Positions 33,978-43,619 of a stretch of 64,000 bases of DNA are shown here, in pieces. A program made the position numbers and the translations under genes. The notes beneath the pieces were generated by a model. It searched no databases. It worked only from the letters and a program-made list of their open reading frames with translations, and had not been told where the DNA came from. Source of the DNA: Flagellimonas taeanensis (GTDB taxonomy: Bacteria > Bacteroidota > Bacteroidia > Flavobacteriales > Flavobacteriaceae); the NCBI RefSeq assembly GCF_003584105.1, contig NZ_QXFO01000010.1:28179-92178 (forward strand). The letters run 5' to 3'. The stretch's first letter is position 1. Each line of letters begins with the position of its first letter.

Positions 33978-35192
33978 TTAGTATTCGTCCAAGTGTTCGG
34001 GATAGAGGAAGTTGTTGTAGGGGAAACGGGTTACGTGGATTTTCCTAACTTCATCATATACACGTTTCCTGAACTCGTCCAGGTTTTCCTTGTTCAGTGC
34101 CGAAATAAAAAGGGCCCGGTCCCCAATTTTGTTGAACCAAGTGTTCTTCCATTCTTCCAAGGTGAAATGGGCCGAAGTCCGTTCCGTCACCAAGTCGTCC
34201 TCATCAATGGTCTCGGGGGTGTACTGGTCTATTTTGTTGAAGACCATGATGGTCTCCTTATCCATACTGTCTATTTCGCCCAAAATTTGGTTCACAGAGT
34301 CAATATGTTCCTCAAAATTGGGGTGCGAGATGTCCACCACATGCAACAACAGGTCGGCCTCCCGAACCTCGTCCAAGGTGCTTTTGAAACTTTCCACCAG
34401 CTGTGTGGGCAGTTTTCGAATAAAACCTACGGTATCGCTCAACAAAAAGGGAAGGTTGCCAATGACCACTTTGCGCACCGTGGTGTCCAGTGTGGCGAAA
34501 AGTTTGTTCTCGGCGAACACATCGCTCTTGCTGATGACGTTCATCAAGGTGGACTTGCCCACGTTTGTGTAGCCCACCAAGGCCACACGCACCAAGGCCC
34601 CACGGTTGCCCCTTTGGGTTTCCATCTGGCGGTCTATCTTGGCCAATTTCTTTTTGAGTAGGGCAATGCGATCGCGAACGATCCGTCTATCCGTCTCGAT
34701 TTCCGTTTCTCCCGGACCACGCATCCCGATGCCCCCGCGCTGCCTTTCCAAGTGGGTCCAAAGCCCGGTCAATCGGGGCAAAAGGTATTCGTATTGGGCC
34801 AGTTCCACCTGCGTTCGAGCATAGCTGGTCTGGGCCCGTTGGGCAAAAATATCGAGGATAAGCCCCGTTCGGTCCAAGATCTTACAACGGAGTATCTTTT
34901 CAATGTTTTTCTGTTGTGCAGGCGTGAGTTCGTCATCAAAGATGACGGCACCTATCTCATTTTCATTGACATAGCGTTCCACCTCTTCCATTTTCCCAGC
35001 ACCGATGTAGGTCTTTGGGTTGGGCACTTCCACGCGTTGCACAAACCTTTTTTCGACCTCGCCCCCGGCCGTATAGGTCAAAAATTCGAGCTCGTCCAGA
35101 TATTCCGTTACCTTGGCTTCATCCTGTGCTTGGTTGATGACACCTACCAGCACGGCCTTCTCATAATCTATCGACTTCTTTTCTAGCATCAA
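33978..35192 (-). CDS. hflX: GTPase HflX
   Basis: Ribosome-associated GTPase of 404 aa that rescues or splits stalled ribosomes under stress in characterised bacteria. The N-terminal HflX domain contains VIFDDELTPAQQKNIEK and ILDRTGLILDIFAQRA. The linker carries RGGIGMRGPGETEIETDRR. The G domain has G1 VALVGYTNVGKST, the G3 segment LSDTVGFIRKLP and G4 NKID. The start may be the first or second Met (35192 or 35189). A -7 box lies 14 bases upstream. It is divergent from the nuclease gene at 35287. Confidence 0.95.
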   Translation of the reverse strand: MMLEKKSIDYEKAVLVGVINQAQDEAKVTEYLDELEFLTYTAGGEVEKRFVQRVEVPNPKTYIGAGKMEEVERYVNENEIGAVIFDDELTPAQQKNIEKILRCKILDRTGLILDIFAQRAQTSYARTQVELAQYEYLLPRLTGLWTHLERQRGGIGMRGPGETEIETDRRIVRDRIALLKKKLAKIDRQMETQRGNRGALVRVALVGYTNVGKSTLMNVISKSDVFAENKLFATLDTTVRKVVIGNLPFLLSDTVGFIRKLPTQLVESFKSTLDEVREADLLLHVVDISHPNFEEHIDSVNQILGEIDSMDKETIMVFNKIDQYTPETIDEDDLVTERTSAHFTLEEWKNTWFNKIGDRALFISALNKENLDEFRKRVYDEVRKIHVTRFPYNNFLYPEHLDEY

Positions 35193-35206
35193 ATGGGATT
35201 AAAGTG

Positions 35207-35214
35207 CAAATCTA
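35207..35214 (-). promoter_or_regulatory. -7 box of the hflX promoter
   Basis: On the minus strand TAGATTTG (followed by C) matches TAnnTTTG exactly, 14-17 bases before the start codon. No good -33 TTTG is present about 20 bases upstream. Confidence 0.5.
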
Positions 35215-35286
35215 CACAATGTTTTGGAAGCTGATTTTTGTACTTTGGGTTAATATTGACCCAATCCCAAAAAAGAACATTTCAAA

Positions 35287-36237
35287 TTGTATAGTCCAGA
35301 GAATAGATACACCATTGCATTTTACAATCTTGAGAATTTTTTCGACGCCAAGGATGACCCGCATAGTCTTGATGATGACTTTACACCAGGGGGCCTTCGC
35401 AATTGGAACGAGTCCAAGTTTCGAAACAAAAGCCGCAAGATTGCCAGGGCCCTATCGGAAATTGGAAGGGAGGAAAGCAACAGACCTCCCGTGTTGGTCG
35501 GTATTGCAGAAGTGGAGAACAAGACGGTGATCACATCCATCCTACAGCAAAAAGAACTTAGAGAGACCGATTATGACTTTGTCCATTTTGACTCTCCGGA
35601 CGAGCGTGGCATTGACACGGCCCTGATCTATCAGCAGAAACATTTTAAGGTATTGGATGCGGAAACACTACCGCTATTGGTGGACAATGTGAACGGGGCA
35701 AGGGATTTTACCAGGGACATTCTCTATGTGCATGGAAGGCTGAACCAAGAAGAAGTGCACGTGTTCGTGAACCATTGGCCGTCACGTGGGGAAGGGGCAG
35801 AGGTCACGAGCTATAAAAGGGTGAAGGCAGCGGAGACCATTCTTGCCAAAGTAGAATCCCTCGAAGGGGACAACCCCAATTGTATTATCATGGGGGACTT
35901 TAATGACAATCCCAATGCCGAGAGCATCCAGACATTGATGGATACCGGTCGTTTTATCAATCCCATGAAGAAGTTGCTCTCACCGGTATCGGGCAGTGCC
36001 AATTATAAAAGGATATGGAGCCTTTTTGATCAAATCCTTCTTTCCCATACCTTTTTGGACCGCAGACCCAACACCCATGGTTTTGTCAAGGCGGCGATTT
36101 TCTCCCCAAGATTTCTGAAGGAATGGAAGGGCAGGTATAAGGGAAACCCGTTCAGGACCTTTACTGGGGAGACGTATTTGGGAGGGTACAGCGACCATTT
36201 TCCCGTTTATGTGGTTTTGGAAGAGACCCACGATTAA
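35287..36237 (+). CDS. Endonuclease/exonuclease/phosphatase family protein
   Basis: A 316-aa member of the exonuclease III/DNase I-like metallohydrolase fold. Motifs in order: YNLENFFDAKDD near the start, VLVGIAEVEN with the metal-binding Glu, FVNHWPSRGEGA, CIIMGDFNDNP with the catalytic Asp and Asn, and the closing SDHFPVYV with Asp and His. There is no signal peptide in the seen part. The start is taken as TTG at 35287, because no ATG is in frame between the upstream stop (35257) and the first conserved motif. The substrate (DNA, lipid or other phosphodiester) is not determinable. Confidence 0.85.
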   Translation: MYSPENRYTIAFYNLENFFDAKDDPHSLDDDFTPGGLRNWNESKFRNKSRKIARALSEIGREESNRPPVLVGIAEVENKTVITSILQQKELRETDYDFVHFDSPDERGIDTALIYQQKHFKVLDAETLPLLVDNVNGARDFTRDILYVHGRLNQEEVHVFVNHWPSRGEGAEVTSYKRVKAAETILAKVESLEGDNPNCIIMGDFNDNPNAESIQTLMDTGRFINPMKKLLSPVSGSANYKRIWSLFDQILLSHTFLDRRPNTHGFVKAAIFSPRFLKEWKGRYKGNPFRTFTGETYLGGYSDHFPVYVVLEETHD

Positions 36238-36387
36238 TGAAGGAAAAATAATACACATCAAAAAATCCGATTTTCACAACAGGTTTAAGAAAAGTGTAGG
36301 ACATTTCATCGAAAAAAAATTGTACTTTATCGATAATGTTGATAAATGTCAATACATTCGTAGTCCAAACCTTACCTAAACTTAACT

Positions 36388-38583
36388 ATGTGCTACGGAA
36401 CACCCACTAAAACTATAAGAGTAATCTCACTCTTTTTGGTTGCATTTTTGGGCATTTTCTCCTCTTTTGGTCAATCCCAAAAGGCCAAAGAACAAATCCG
36501 AGCTACATATAAGCAACAAAATATGGCTTCCATCATAGCTGAATGGGAAGCTGAACATCAATCAAAGAAAACGATGATCGGTCAACTGCTTGCTTCAAAG
36601 GCATACAGGCAGACCGAAAAGTCAAACGATGGTTCCCAAATAGAGTTAAGGGATATCGGAACCGATGGCACTCCTCTTTTTTATACCACTCTGAACGACC
36701 CAACTTCACAAGCTTCCCGAGCACACACTTTGTACAATGAGGGTCTTTTGAACCTTGGATTGAATGGAGGTGGCATGGAAGTAGGTGTTTGGGATTCCGG
36801 TGCGGCGCTGACCACACACCAAGAATTCGATGCCAGGGCAAACAATGCCGATGGATCCACCGAGGTGAGCCTGCACGCTACATTGGTAACGGGGAACCTC
36901 ATATCTTCCGGGGTGGAGCCCAATGCCAAGGGGGTTGCCTATGGGGCCAGTGCCATGACACACGATTGGACCCGGGATAAAATTGAAGTCGCAGAGGCTG
37001 CTGTCAATGGATTGCTATTGAGCAACCATTCCTATGGGATACTTACCAAAAGTGTCCCCGATTGGTATTTTGGGGCCTACATCAAGGTGACACAAGATTG
37101 GGACAAGATCATGTACAACGCTCCCTACTACCTTATGGTCACTGCAGCCGGAAATGCCCAGAATTCTTACGACAATGCAAGCCCGAATTTTGGAAAAACG
37201 GCAGATGGTTTTGATCTGTTGCTAGGATTTACGACCACGAAAAATGGATTGACCATTGCCGGGGCCAATACAGAAATTGATAGCAAGGGTGAATTGATCA
37301 AGGCTACCATTGCAGGATACAGTAGTTTTGGACCAGTGGATGACGGTCGGGTGAAGCCAGATCTTGCGGGGGATGGGTCCAATATCCTTTCCACAAGCTC
37401 ATCCACCAATAGCAGCTATCAAGTATCTTCGGGTACGTCCATGGCCGCTCCTGGCGTCACAGGCTCTCTTTTGCTCTTGCAGCAATACCACGAAGAACTT
37501 TTTGGGACCTATATGAAAGCGGCTACGCTCAAAGGTCTTGCGCTACATACTGCGGATGATGTGGACGAGAAGGGACCCGATTACAAAATGGGTTGGGGCG
37601 TCATGAATGCCAAAACGGCTGCAGAGTTACTACAGAACAAAGAATACACCACATTGGTGAACGAGGAGACCTTGGCCAATGGCGAAAGTTTTTCCATCAC
37701 CATATCGGCAAATGGAAACGAACCGTTGATGGCCTCCATTTCTTGGACAGATCCCGAAAGCGAATATGTGAACAAGGGCGATTTGAACAATATGATAGCC
37801 GCCTTGACAAACGATCTCGATATCAGGATCACCAAAAACAATGAAACGCACTTGCCCTGGAAATTGGATCCTGCCAAAGCAAATAATGCCGCTACCAAAG
37901 GGGACAACAAAGTTGATCCCTACGAAAGGGTCGAGATTGCCAATGCATCAGGAGTATATACCATCACCATTACCCATAAAGGCAATCTAAAGAACGGACT
38001 TCAGGATTTTTCACTTATTGTTTCCGGAGCCCAAATTTCCAAATGCGCTATTGAGCAACCTACAGATTTCGTATTGGCATCATCCACCGACCAAGGGGTT
38101 GCCATTTCATGGGGGGAAGCTGAAGAGACCCTCTTCGAAGTGCAGTATAAAAGCATAGATGAAGATTCTTGGATGACCGAGTTGGTGTGGGAGAACCAGA
38201 TTGAACTTGGTAATCTGGAACTGGGCAAGGTCTATGAGGCCCGTGTCCGTTCCATTTGTGCCGAAAACGCCGTTTCCGAATTTTCGGAGACCATCACTTT
38301 TGAATTTCAGGGGAAAGAGACCCAGATGATGGAGTTGGTGCCATTGAGCCATCCCCAAGAGCTGAACATTTCCGTGTTCCCCAATCCCGCTGTGGAATAT
38401 CTGAACGTGGAGGCTGAACTTTCCCAAGATGCGCAATACTCCATTGTCACCACGTCCGGAAACACCATAAAAAATGGCAAGACGCAGGGTTCCATCAATG
38501 TATCCTCATTATCTACCGGGCTGTATGTGCTGGTGGTACAGGATTACTCTGGAATCAAGAGCACCAAATTCTACAAAAACTGA
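36388..38583 (+). CDS. Secreted S8 (subtilisin-like) serine protease with T9SS sorting domain
   Basis: A 731-aa exported protease. An N-terminal signal region (ISLFLVAFLGIFSSFGQ) is followed by the S8 domain with Asp136 (VGVWDSGAA), His163 (SLHATLVTG, in place of the commoner HGTHVAG), the oxyanion Asn region VTAAGN and Ser351 in SGTSMAAPG. A jelly-roll-like part then precedes a fibronectin type III-like segment (about 560-650). The end is a type A sorting domain (SVFPNPAVEYLNVEAE ... LSTGLYVLVVQD ... KFYKN), which directs secretion through the type IX system to the cell surface or medium. It is monocistronic by context. Confidence 0.92.
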   Translation: MCYGTPTKTIRVISLFLVAFLGIFSSFGQSQKAKEQIRATYKQQNMASIIAEWEAEHQSKKTMIGQLLASKAYRQTEKSNDGSQIELRDIGTDGTPLFYTTLNDPTSQASRAHTLYNEGLLNLGLNGGGMEVGVWDSGAALTTHQEFDARANNADGSTEVSLHATLVTGNLISSGVEPNAKGVAYGASAMTHDWTRDKIEVAEAAVNGLLLSNHSYGILTKSVPDWYFGAYIKVTQDWDKIMYNAPYYLMVTAAGNAQNSYDNASPNFGKTADGFDLLLGFTTTKNGLTIAGANTEIDSKGELIKATIAGYSSFGPVDDGRVKPDLAGDGSNILSTSSSTNSSYQVSSGTSMAAPGVTGSLLLLQQYHEELFGTYMKAATLKGLALHTADDVDEKGPDYKMGWGVMNAKTAAELLQNKEYTTLVNEETLANGESFSITISANGNEPLMASISWTDPESEYVNKGDLNNMIAALTNDLDIRITKNNETHLPWKLDPAKANNAATKGDNKVDPYERVEIANASGVYTITITHKGNLKNGLQDFSLIVSGAQISKCAIEQPTDFVLASSTDQGVAISWGEAEETLFEVQYKSIDEDSWMTELVWENQIELGNLELGKVYEARVRSICAENAVSEFSETITFEFQGKETQMMELVPLSHPQELNISVFPNPAVEYLNVEAELSQDAQYSIVTTSGNTIKNGKTQGSINVSSLSTGLYVLVVQDYSGIKSTKFYKN

Positions 38584-38697
38584 TTGCTATGGAATCTTTT
38601 AAGATCAATCCCCATTTTAATGGGGAAACCCGAAAGTTGGAAAAGTTCCTGAAGTTGATCTTCCTTCCGATCATTCTTTTTTAGACATTTCCATTCC

Positions 38698-38863
38698 GTC
38701 ACCCTGAATATATTTCAGGGTCTCATACTTACTCCTTAAAATTGTGCAATATCTGAGATGCTGAAACGAGTTCAGCATGACGATAATCCATGATACTTTT
38801 TTAGATATATCGCTTCCCTTCGACTTACTTCGACTACGCTCAGCAACTAACGCTCAGGGTGAC
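38698..38863. repeat. Cluster of palindromic repeats in a 342-base gap
   Basis: First unit 38698-38781: GTCACCCTGAATATATTTCA at the left and GTTCAGCATGAC at the right, each arm itself folding (CCCTGAA/TTCAGGG and GCTGAA/TTCAGC). Second unit about 38812-38863: CTTCCCTTCGACT then ACTACGCTCAGC and CGCTCAGGGTGAC. Both relate to the GTCATTCTGAGCGAAG family. The gap also contains a 31-codon frame at 38589 that I do not consider supported. Confidence 0.6.
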
Positions 38864-38925
38864 AGATCAAAATGACATTTCAACTGCATTCGAGAAAATT
38901 AGTGCCATTTGTGTCTCACAAACCA

Positions 38926-39639
38926 TCATACCTTTTTGATCTCATCATCGGATAGCAGTTCCTCATTGCGCATTCGCAAGAATACCTGTGCTGTGGTCAC
39001 CACGTCCAGTTCGCAATAGGTAACGATTCGATCTAAATCGTTCTCTTCGTAGAACACATCTTTCACCATACTGCCATCCATATCTTCCTTGGGAGAGGGG
39101 ATGCCCAGTACATGGGCCAATAGCTTGAGCGAGGTATAATGCTTGTAGTCCCCGAACTTCCATAGCTCCAACGTATCCAGATGGGGAACTTCCCACGGCT
39201 TTTTGCCAAAAAGGTCCAGTTTGTAGGGCAAGTTGAGCCCGTTGATGACCATTCTGCGGGCTATATAGGGGAAATCGAATTCCTTGCCATTGTGGGCGCA
39301 CAGTAAGTGCTTGGTCTGACTGAAATGGTCCTTCAAAAGCTGTTTGAATTGTTTTAGGATCTGGATCTCCTCTCCATAAAAGGAAGTTACCCTAAAGCTC
39401 CTAGAATCCCCTTTGAAAGTAAAATATCCCACGGAAATACACACAATCTTGCCGAATTCGGCCCAAATGCCGGCACGTTCATAAAAATCCTCGGCACTGA
39501 TCTCTTCTTTTCGCTGGTACTGCGTTTTTTGTTCCCAGAGAATTTGTGTAGTCTCGTCAAGGTCGGTAAAAAGCCGGCTTTGGGGTACGGTTTCAATATC
39601 CAAGAATAGGATATGGTCCAGGTTAAGTTTGTAAAGCAT
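38926..39639 (-). CDS. PolB-type 3'-5' exonuclease (ribonuclease H-like fold)
   Basis: Predicted DEDDy-type 3'-5' exonuclease of 237 aa, similar to the exonuclease domain of family B DNA polymerases but standing alone. The motifs are LFLDIETVPQ (Asp and Glu), LLCAHNGKEFDFPYIARR (Asp), and YCELDVVTTAQVFLRM (Tyr and Asp). It probably acts in DNA or RNA trimming or repair; this stand-alone form is common in Bacteroidota. It ends a probable operon with ogt (9-base gap) and the CNNM protein. Confidence 0.85.
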   Translation of the reverse strand: MLYKLNLDHILFLDIETVPQSRLFTDLDETTQILWEQKTQYQRKEEISAEDFYERAGIWAEFGKIVCISVGYFTFKGDSRSFRVTSFYGEEIQILKQFKQLLKDHFSQTKHLLCAHNGKEFDFPYIARRMVINGLNLPYKLDLFGKKPWEVPHLDTLELWKFGDYKHYTSLKLLAHVLGIPSPKEDMDGSMVKDVFYEENDLDRIVTYCELDVVTTAQVFLRMRNEELLSDDEIKKV

Positions 39640-39648
39640 GGTAAAAAT

Positions 39649-40119
39649 TTAAAAAAGAGCAGTCTGCTTGGCAGGGCTCTCGTGTTCCAACAACCATTTT
39701 TTTCTATGCAGTCCACCCGCATAGCCAGTGAGGTCTCCGTTGGTTCCGATGACGCGGTGACAGGGCACCACGATCCAAAGTGGATTTTTGCCATTGGCCG
39801 AGGCTACTGCACGAATGGCTTTTACATCTCCCAACTTCTTGGAAAGGTCCAAATAAGAAATGGTTTTTCCAAAAGGAATTTCAAGTAGTGCCTCCCACAC
39901 CTTTTTTTGAAAATCGGTGCCCGAAGGGTTGAGTTTGAGATCGAATTGCTGGCGAGAACCTTCAAAATATTCCTTGAGTTGATAGACGGCATCTTCCAAT
40001 ACCTCTGGAATTATTCCAATTGGTTTATTTTCATCCAGAATGGATATGGAAACAAGCCCATCTTCATCGCCCTGAAACTCTGCAATTCCCACAGGAGTTT
40101 GTAAATAAGCAATTTCCAT
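39649..40119 (-). CDS. ogt: Methylated-DNA--protein-cysteine methyltransferase
   Basis: Suicide repair protein (156 aa) that moves the methyl group of O6-methylguanine onto its own cysteine. Cys120 lies in the signature VVPCHRVIG. The DNA-binding segment FQKKVWEALLEIPFGKTISY and the RAVASANGKNP loop are also clear. Its start overlaps the stop of the CNNM gene by one base, implying translational coupling, and the exonuclease follows. It makes a small DNA-repair pair with that exonuclease. Confidence 0.95.
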   Translation of the reverse strand: MEIAYLQTPVGIAEFQGDEDGLVSISILDENKPIGIIPEVLEDAVYQLKEYFEGSRQQFDLKLNPSGTDFQKKVWEALLEIPFGKTISYLDLSKKLGDVKAIRAVASANGKNPLWIVVPCHRVIGTNGDLTGYAGGLHRKKWLLEHESPAKQTALF

Positions 40120-41237
40120 CAGTCCACTTTATTTTTTCCTTCAATAATCCCCAATCGCTTCGCACGGGTCTCCCAGTTCCTTCTGGCAAGCATTTGGAGG
40201 TCTTCCACATTGTCGCTTTCGTCCATGATCTCCAACCCGAGCAGGGTCTCTATCACATCTTCCATGGTCACCAGACCGCTTACGGAACCGTATTCGTCCA
40301 CAATAAGGGAAACGTGTTCCCTGTTCTCCACGAGCTTCTCAAAGAGCTCGGGAATGGGCTTGGATCGAATGGTCACCAAAATATCCCTTCGGATGGTGGA
40401 GAGGCTTTCGCTCCCTTTTTTATTGATGATGGCCTCCAAGAGTTCATCTTTCAGGAAAAACCCCGTTATATTGTCCATACGGTCTTTGTAGAGGGGAATC
40501 CTGGAGAAGCGCAAAGGTCGGTTCGCCTCGAAAAATTCTTTGATGGTCATGTCCTCCGAGGCAATTTTGAGCACGGTCCTAGGTGTCATCACATCCTTGG
40601 CCTTGATCTGTTCGAACCGGAGCAGGTTTTTGATGACCTTGGATTCCGACTCCTGAAATACACCCTCTTCATGGGCAATGTCGGTCATGGCCGTAAAATC
40701 CTCCCGGCTCAGCACACTGCCATGGTGGTCCTTGCCTATAAGTTTGGTAAACAACTGGAGTATCCATAAAAGTCCAGTCCATTTTAGGGCAAATACCATA
40801 ACGGTAAGGGATTTTGCCGTAAAGTTGGCCAATTGCCTCCAGTAAGTGGCCCCAATGGTCTTGGGGATGATCTCGGAAGTGACCAGGATGAGAATCGTCA
40901 TGATGGTGGAAACAATGCCCACCATAAGGTCTTCGGTAAACCTGAAACCCAAAATGGTACGTTCGGTGGTTCCGTACAGCTCTGCATAGGCTGCTTTGGC
41001 CTGAACCCCTACTAAGATGGCACCAACGGTATGGGCAACGGTATTCAGGGTAAGGATGGCGATCAAGGGTTTGTCCACATCCTTTTTAAGGGATTCCAAA
41101 GTGGCGGCATACTCCTTTCCTTCCTGCTTTTTTACATTGATGAAAGTTGGGGTAATGCTGAGCAGCACGGCTTCCAAAATAGAGCACAAAAAGGAAAAAA
41201 AGATAGAAATTAGGGCATAAAAAATCAGTAGTCCCAT
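40119..41237 (-). CDS. CNNM/DUF21 and CBS domain membrane protein (CorC/hemolysin C-like)
   Basis: A 372-aa membrane protein. The N-terminal DUF21 (CNNM) domain holds three or four hydrophobic helices with TLNTVAHTVGAIL, ILVTSEIIPKTIG, and the acidic/proline motif typical of the family. Two CBS domains follow (residues 210-345), including KDVMTPRTVLKIAS, FSRIPLYKD and LVTMEDVIETLLG. Relatives are magnesium or cobalt exporters. The C-terminal CorC_HlyC domain is missing or very short here. It is 39 bases after the serine hydrolase gene and coupled to ogt. Confidence 0.88.
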   Translation of the reverse strand: MGLLIFYALISIFFSFLCSILEAVLLSITPTFINVKKQEGKEYAATLESLKKDVDKPLIAILTLNTVAHTVGAILVGVQAKAAYAELYGTTERTILGFRFTEDLMVGIVSTIMTILILVTSEIIPKTIGATYWRQLANFTAKSLTVMVFALKWTGLLWILQLFTKLIGKDHHGSVLSREDFTAMTDIAHEEGVFQESESKVIKNLLRFEQIKAKDVMTPRTVLKIASEDMTIKEFFEANRPLRFSRIPLYKDRMDNITGFFLKDELLEAIINKKGSESLSTIRRDILVTIRSKPIPELFEKLVENREHVSLIVDEYGSVSGLVTMEDVIETLLGLEIMDESDNVEDLQMLARRNWETRAKRLGIIEGKNKVD

Positions 41238-41276
41238 GGATTGTTATAGCTTGAGTACCAAGATAGCGAATAGGAA

Positions 41277-42581
41277 TCAATTTTTTGGTTGGATTCCCCC
41301 GGCTTTATAAAAAACATCCTGAAGCGCCTGTCTGATGTCCAAACTATACAATTTTCGGTGGTCTCTATTGGGATATACGCGATTGGACAGAAAAATAAAG
41401 GTCAATTTTTTAACGGGATCTGCCCAAACAAAAGTGCCCGTAAACCCGGAATGGCCAAAACTTTCCGGTGATGCCAAGGGGGAAGGGTAGGCTTCCTCAA
41501 GCGGAAGCTCAGCATTGTTCAACAATGGCTTGTCAAAACCCAATCCTCTATAATTTTCATTTTCTGGATATTGGACCGTGGTGAATTCCTTTACGGTTGC
41601 CTCGGAAATGAGTTGTTGCCCATTCGCGGCACCATAATTTTGATAGAACAGCATGATCTTGGCAAGGTCATCGGCCGTTCCGAAGAGGCCCGCATTGCCC
41701 GAAACACCTCCCATCAACGATGCATTTTCGTCATGGACCCACCCTTTTACCAAGGTTTTTCGGAAAAGTGTATCGACTTCTGTGGGGACGATGGCGTTCG
41801 CGTAGTGCTTGGTACTGGGCAGATATCCCAAGGTGTGACAGCCCAAGGGCCCATAAAAATTGTCTTGCAGATAGGTTTGATAATCCGCTCCTGTGATTTG
41901 CTCGATCAATCTGGGAAAAATCAGAAAAGTAAGCCCGGAATACACGTATTTTTTCTCATCGGAAACCTCGGAACGGTTGATGATACGGTCCATTTTCCGC
42001 ACGAAGCGATGGTTGATGTAAAGGGTATCATACACTTGCCCCTTGAATTTTTTGCTGGGCGACTGCTGTACAAAACGGGATTTTAACTTTCCCTTTCGCA
42101 TTACTTTCTGAAGGAAGACAATATAGGGCTCCAATCCAGCCTGATGGGCCAATATTTCACGGAGGGTAAGGTCTTTTTTGTCCTTTTGGTTTCTCCAGGG
42201 CTTCCAATAGGTGCTGAACGGGACATCCAAATTGAGCTTGCTCTCGTCCACCAACTTCATCAAGGCGGGCAACGGGCCGGTGATCTTGGTCACTGAGGCC
42301 AGGTCATACAGGTCGTTGAGCGCTACGGGTTGGATGCTGTCATAGGTGTGGAACCCATATACTTTGTGAAAAACAATCGTATCGTTTTTGGCCACTAGGA
42401 CCTGAGCTCCGGGAAAGGCTTCGTTTTTGATGCCCATTTCCATGATGGAATCCACTTTTTGGTCGATGTAGGTCTCGTTGAGCCCTAGTTTTGAGGGAAG
42501 GGCATGGATGAGTTCATGTTGGGCCGATCCCAAATGGAAACAAAGAACAAAAAACAGAAATGATATGATGATTTTCTTCAT
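41277..42581 (-). CDS. Serine hydrolase, beta-lactamase class C family
   Basis: Exported serine hydrolase of 434 aa with a signal peptide (MKKIIISFLFFVLCFHLGSAQ). It has the SxxK motif in LASVTKITGPL (near residue 98), a Tyr motif in KYVYSGLTFLIFP and the C-terminal GHSGFTGTFVWADP, which takes the place of the usual H/K-x-G box. Such enzymes include D-amino peptidases and esterases acting on peptidoglycan or small esters. It begins three bases downstream of hemB, so it may share the heme operon transcript. It is not closely similar to the other serine hydrolase at 17120. Confidence 0.87.
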   Translation of the reverse strand: MKKIIISFLFFVLCFHLGSAQHELIHALPSKLGLNETYIDQKVDSIMEMGIKNEAFPGAQVLVAKNDTIVFHKVYGFHTYDSIQPVALNDLYDLASVTKITGPLPALMKLVDESKLNLDVPFSTYWKPWRNQKDKKDLTLREILAHQAGLEPYIVFLQKVMRKGKLKSRFVQQSPSKKFKGQVYDTLYINHRFVRKMDRIINRSEVSDEKKYVYSGLTFLIFPRLIEQITGADYQTYLQDNFYGPLGCHTLGYLPSTKHYANAIVPTEVDTLFRKTLVKGWVHDENASLMGGVSGNAGLFGTADDLAKIMLFYQNYGAANGQQLISEATVKEFTTVQYPENENYRGLGFDKPLLNNAELPLEEAYPSPLASPESFGHSGFTGTFVWADPVKKLTFIFLSNRVYPNRDHRKLYSLDIRQALQDVFYKAGGIQPKN

Positions 42582-42584
42582 GGG

Positions 42585-43574
42585 CTATCCTAGTGTGCGA
42601 ACAAAGTCTTTGGCAAAATAACTGGCAATGATGTTGGCCCCGGCCCTTTTGATGGCCGTCAATTGTTCCAACATCACGGCATCGTGGTCCAACCACCCTT
42701 TTTCAGCTGCAGCCTTTACCATGGCATATTCGCCGGAAACCTGATAAACCGCAACGGGTACATCCACTTCGTTTCTGATTTCTCGAACGATGTCCAAATA
42801 GCACAATCCAGGTTTTATCATCACGATATCGGCTCCTTCATCAATGTCTAATTGGGTTTCACGGACAGCTTCATACCGATTGGCATAATCCATTTGATAC
42901 GTCTTTTTGTCCTTGGGCACATTGGCCATATCCACAGGAGCGGAATCCAAAGCATCCCGGAACGGACCATAAAAGGCACTGGCGTATTTGGCGGAATAGG
43001 CCATAATGCCCGTATTGATAAAACCCTCGTCTTCCAAAGCTTCGCGAATGGTGAGGACTCGTCCGTCCATCATATCACTTGGTGCCACAAAATCGGCTCC
43101 TGCTTGGGCATGTGACACACTCATTTCGGCCAATACCTCGGCGGTTTCGTCATTTAAGATCTGTCCCTCGGCCACAATGCCATCATGACCGTAAGAGGAA
43201 AAAGGGTCCAGGGCCACATCGGTCATTACCAACATCTGCGGGCAGGCATTTTTGACCGTTTTTATGGCACGTTGCATCAAGCCATTTGGGTTGAGTGCTT
43301 CGGTTCCTTTGTTGTCCTTCAACTTGTCATCAACCTTTACAAAAAGGAGTACGGAACACAATCCCATGCTCCACAGGTCCTTTACTTCTTTTTCCAACTG
43401 GTCCAGGCTCAGACGAAAATAGTTGGGCATGGAGGGAATCTCTTCTTTGATGCCCTTGCCTTCGGTCACGAAAAGGGGAACCAAAAAATCATCGGGTGTG
43501 ACAACAGTCTCACGGACCAACCTTCGGATGGATTCAGAAGTACGGAGTCTTCGGGTTCGTATGAGTGGGTACAT
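42585..43574 (-). CDS. hemB: Porphobilinogen synthase (delta-aminolevulinate dehydratase)
   Basis: Condenses two 5-aminolevulinate molecules to porphobilinogen, 329 aa. The metal site reads DVALDPFSSYGHDG, with Asp where zinc enzymes have Cys, so this is the zinc-less, magnesium-type enzyme. The Schiff-base lysines are in YQMDYAN-adjacent regions and VMIKPGLCYLD (Lys in MIKPG). N-terminal RTRRLRTSESIRRLVRET matches the arm involved in octamer assembly. It follows hemF by 45 bases in the heme operon. Confidence 0.96.
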   Translation of the reverse strand: MYPLIRTRRLRTSESIRRLVRETVVTPDDFLVPLFVTEGKGIKEEIPSMPNYFRLSLDQLEKEVKDLWSMGLCSVLLFVKVDDKLKDNKGTEALNPNGLMQRAIKTVKNACPQMLVMTDVALDPFSSYGHDGIVAEGQILNDETAEVLAEMSVSHAQAGADFVAPSDMMDGRVLTIREALEDEGFINTGIMAYSAKYASAFYGPFRDALDSAPVDMANVPKDKKTYQMDYANRYEAVRETQLDIDEGADIVMIKPGLCYLDIVREIRNEVDVPVAVYQVSGEYAMVKAAAEKGWLDHDAVMLEQLTAIKRAGANIIASYFAKDFVRTLG

Positions 43575-43619
43575 ATCTTGGATTTTTAATTATTATGGGA
43601 GTTGGAACAAAACTACATA

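Noticed and set aside
38589..38684. A 31-codon frame (MESFKINPHFNGETRKLEKF and on) after the S8 protease.
   Set aside because: Too short, no own promoter or terminator, and located in a repeat-rich gap. It could be a small peptide but I cannot support it.
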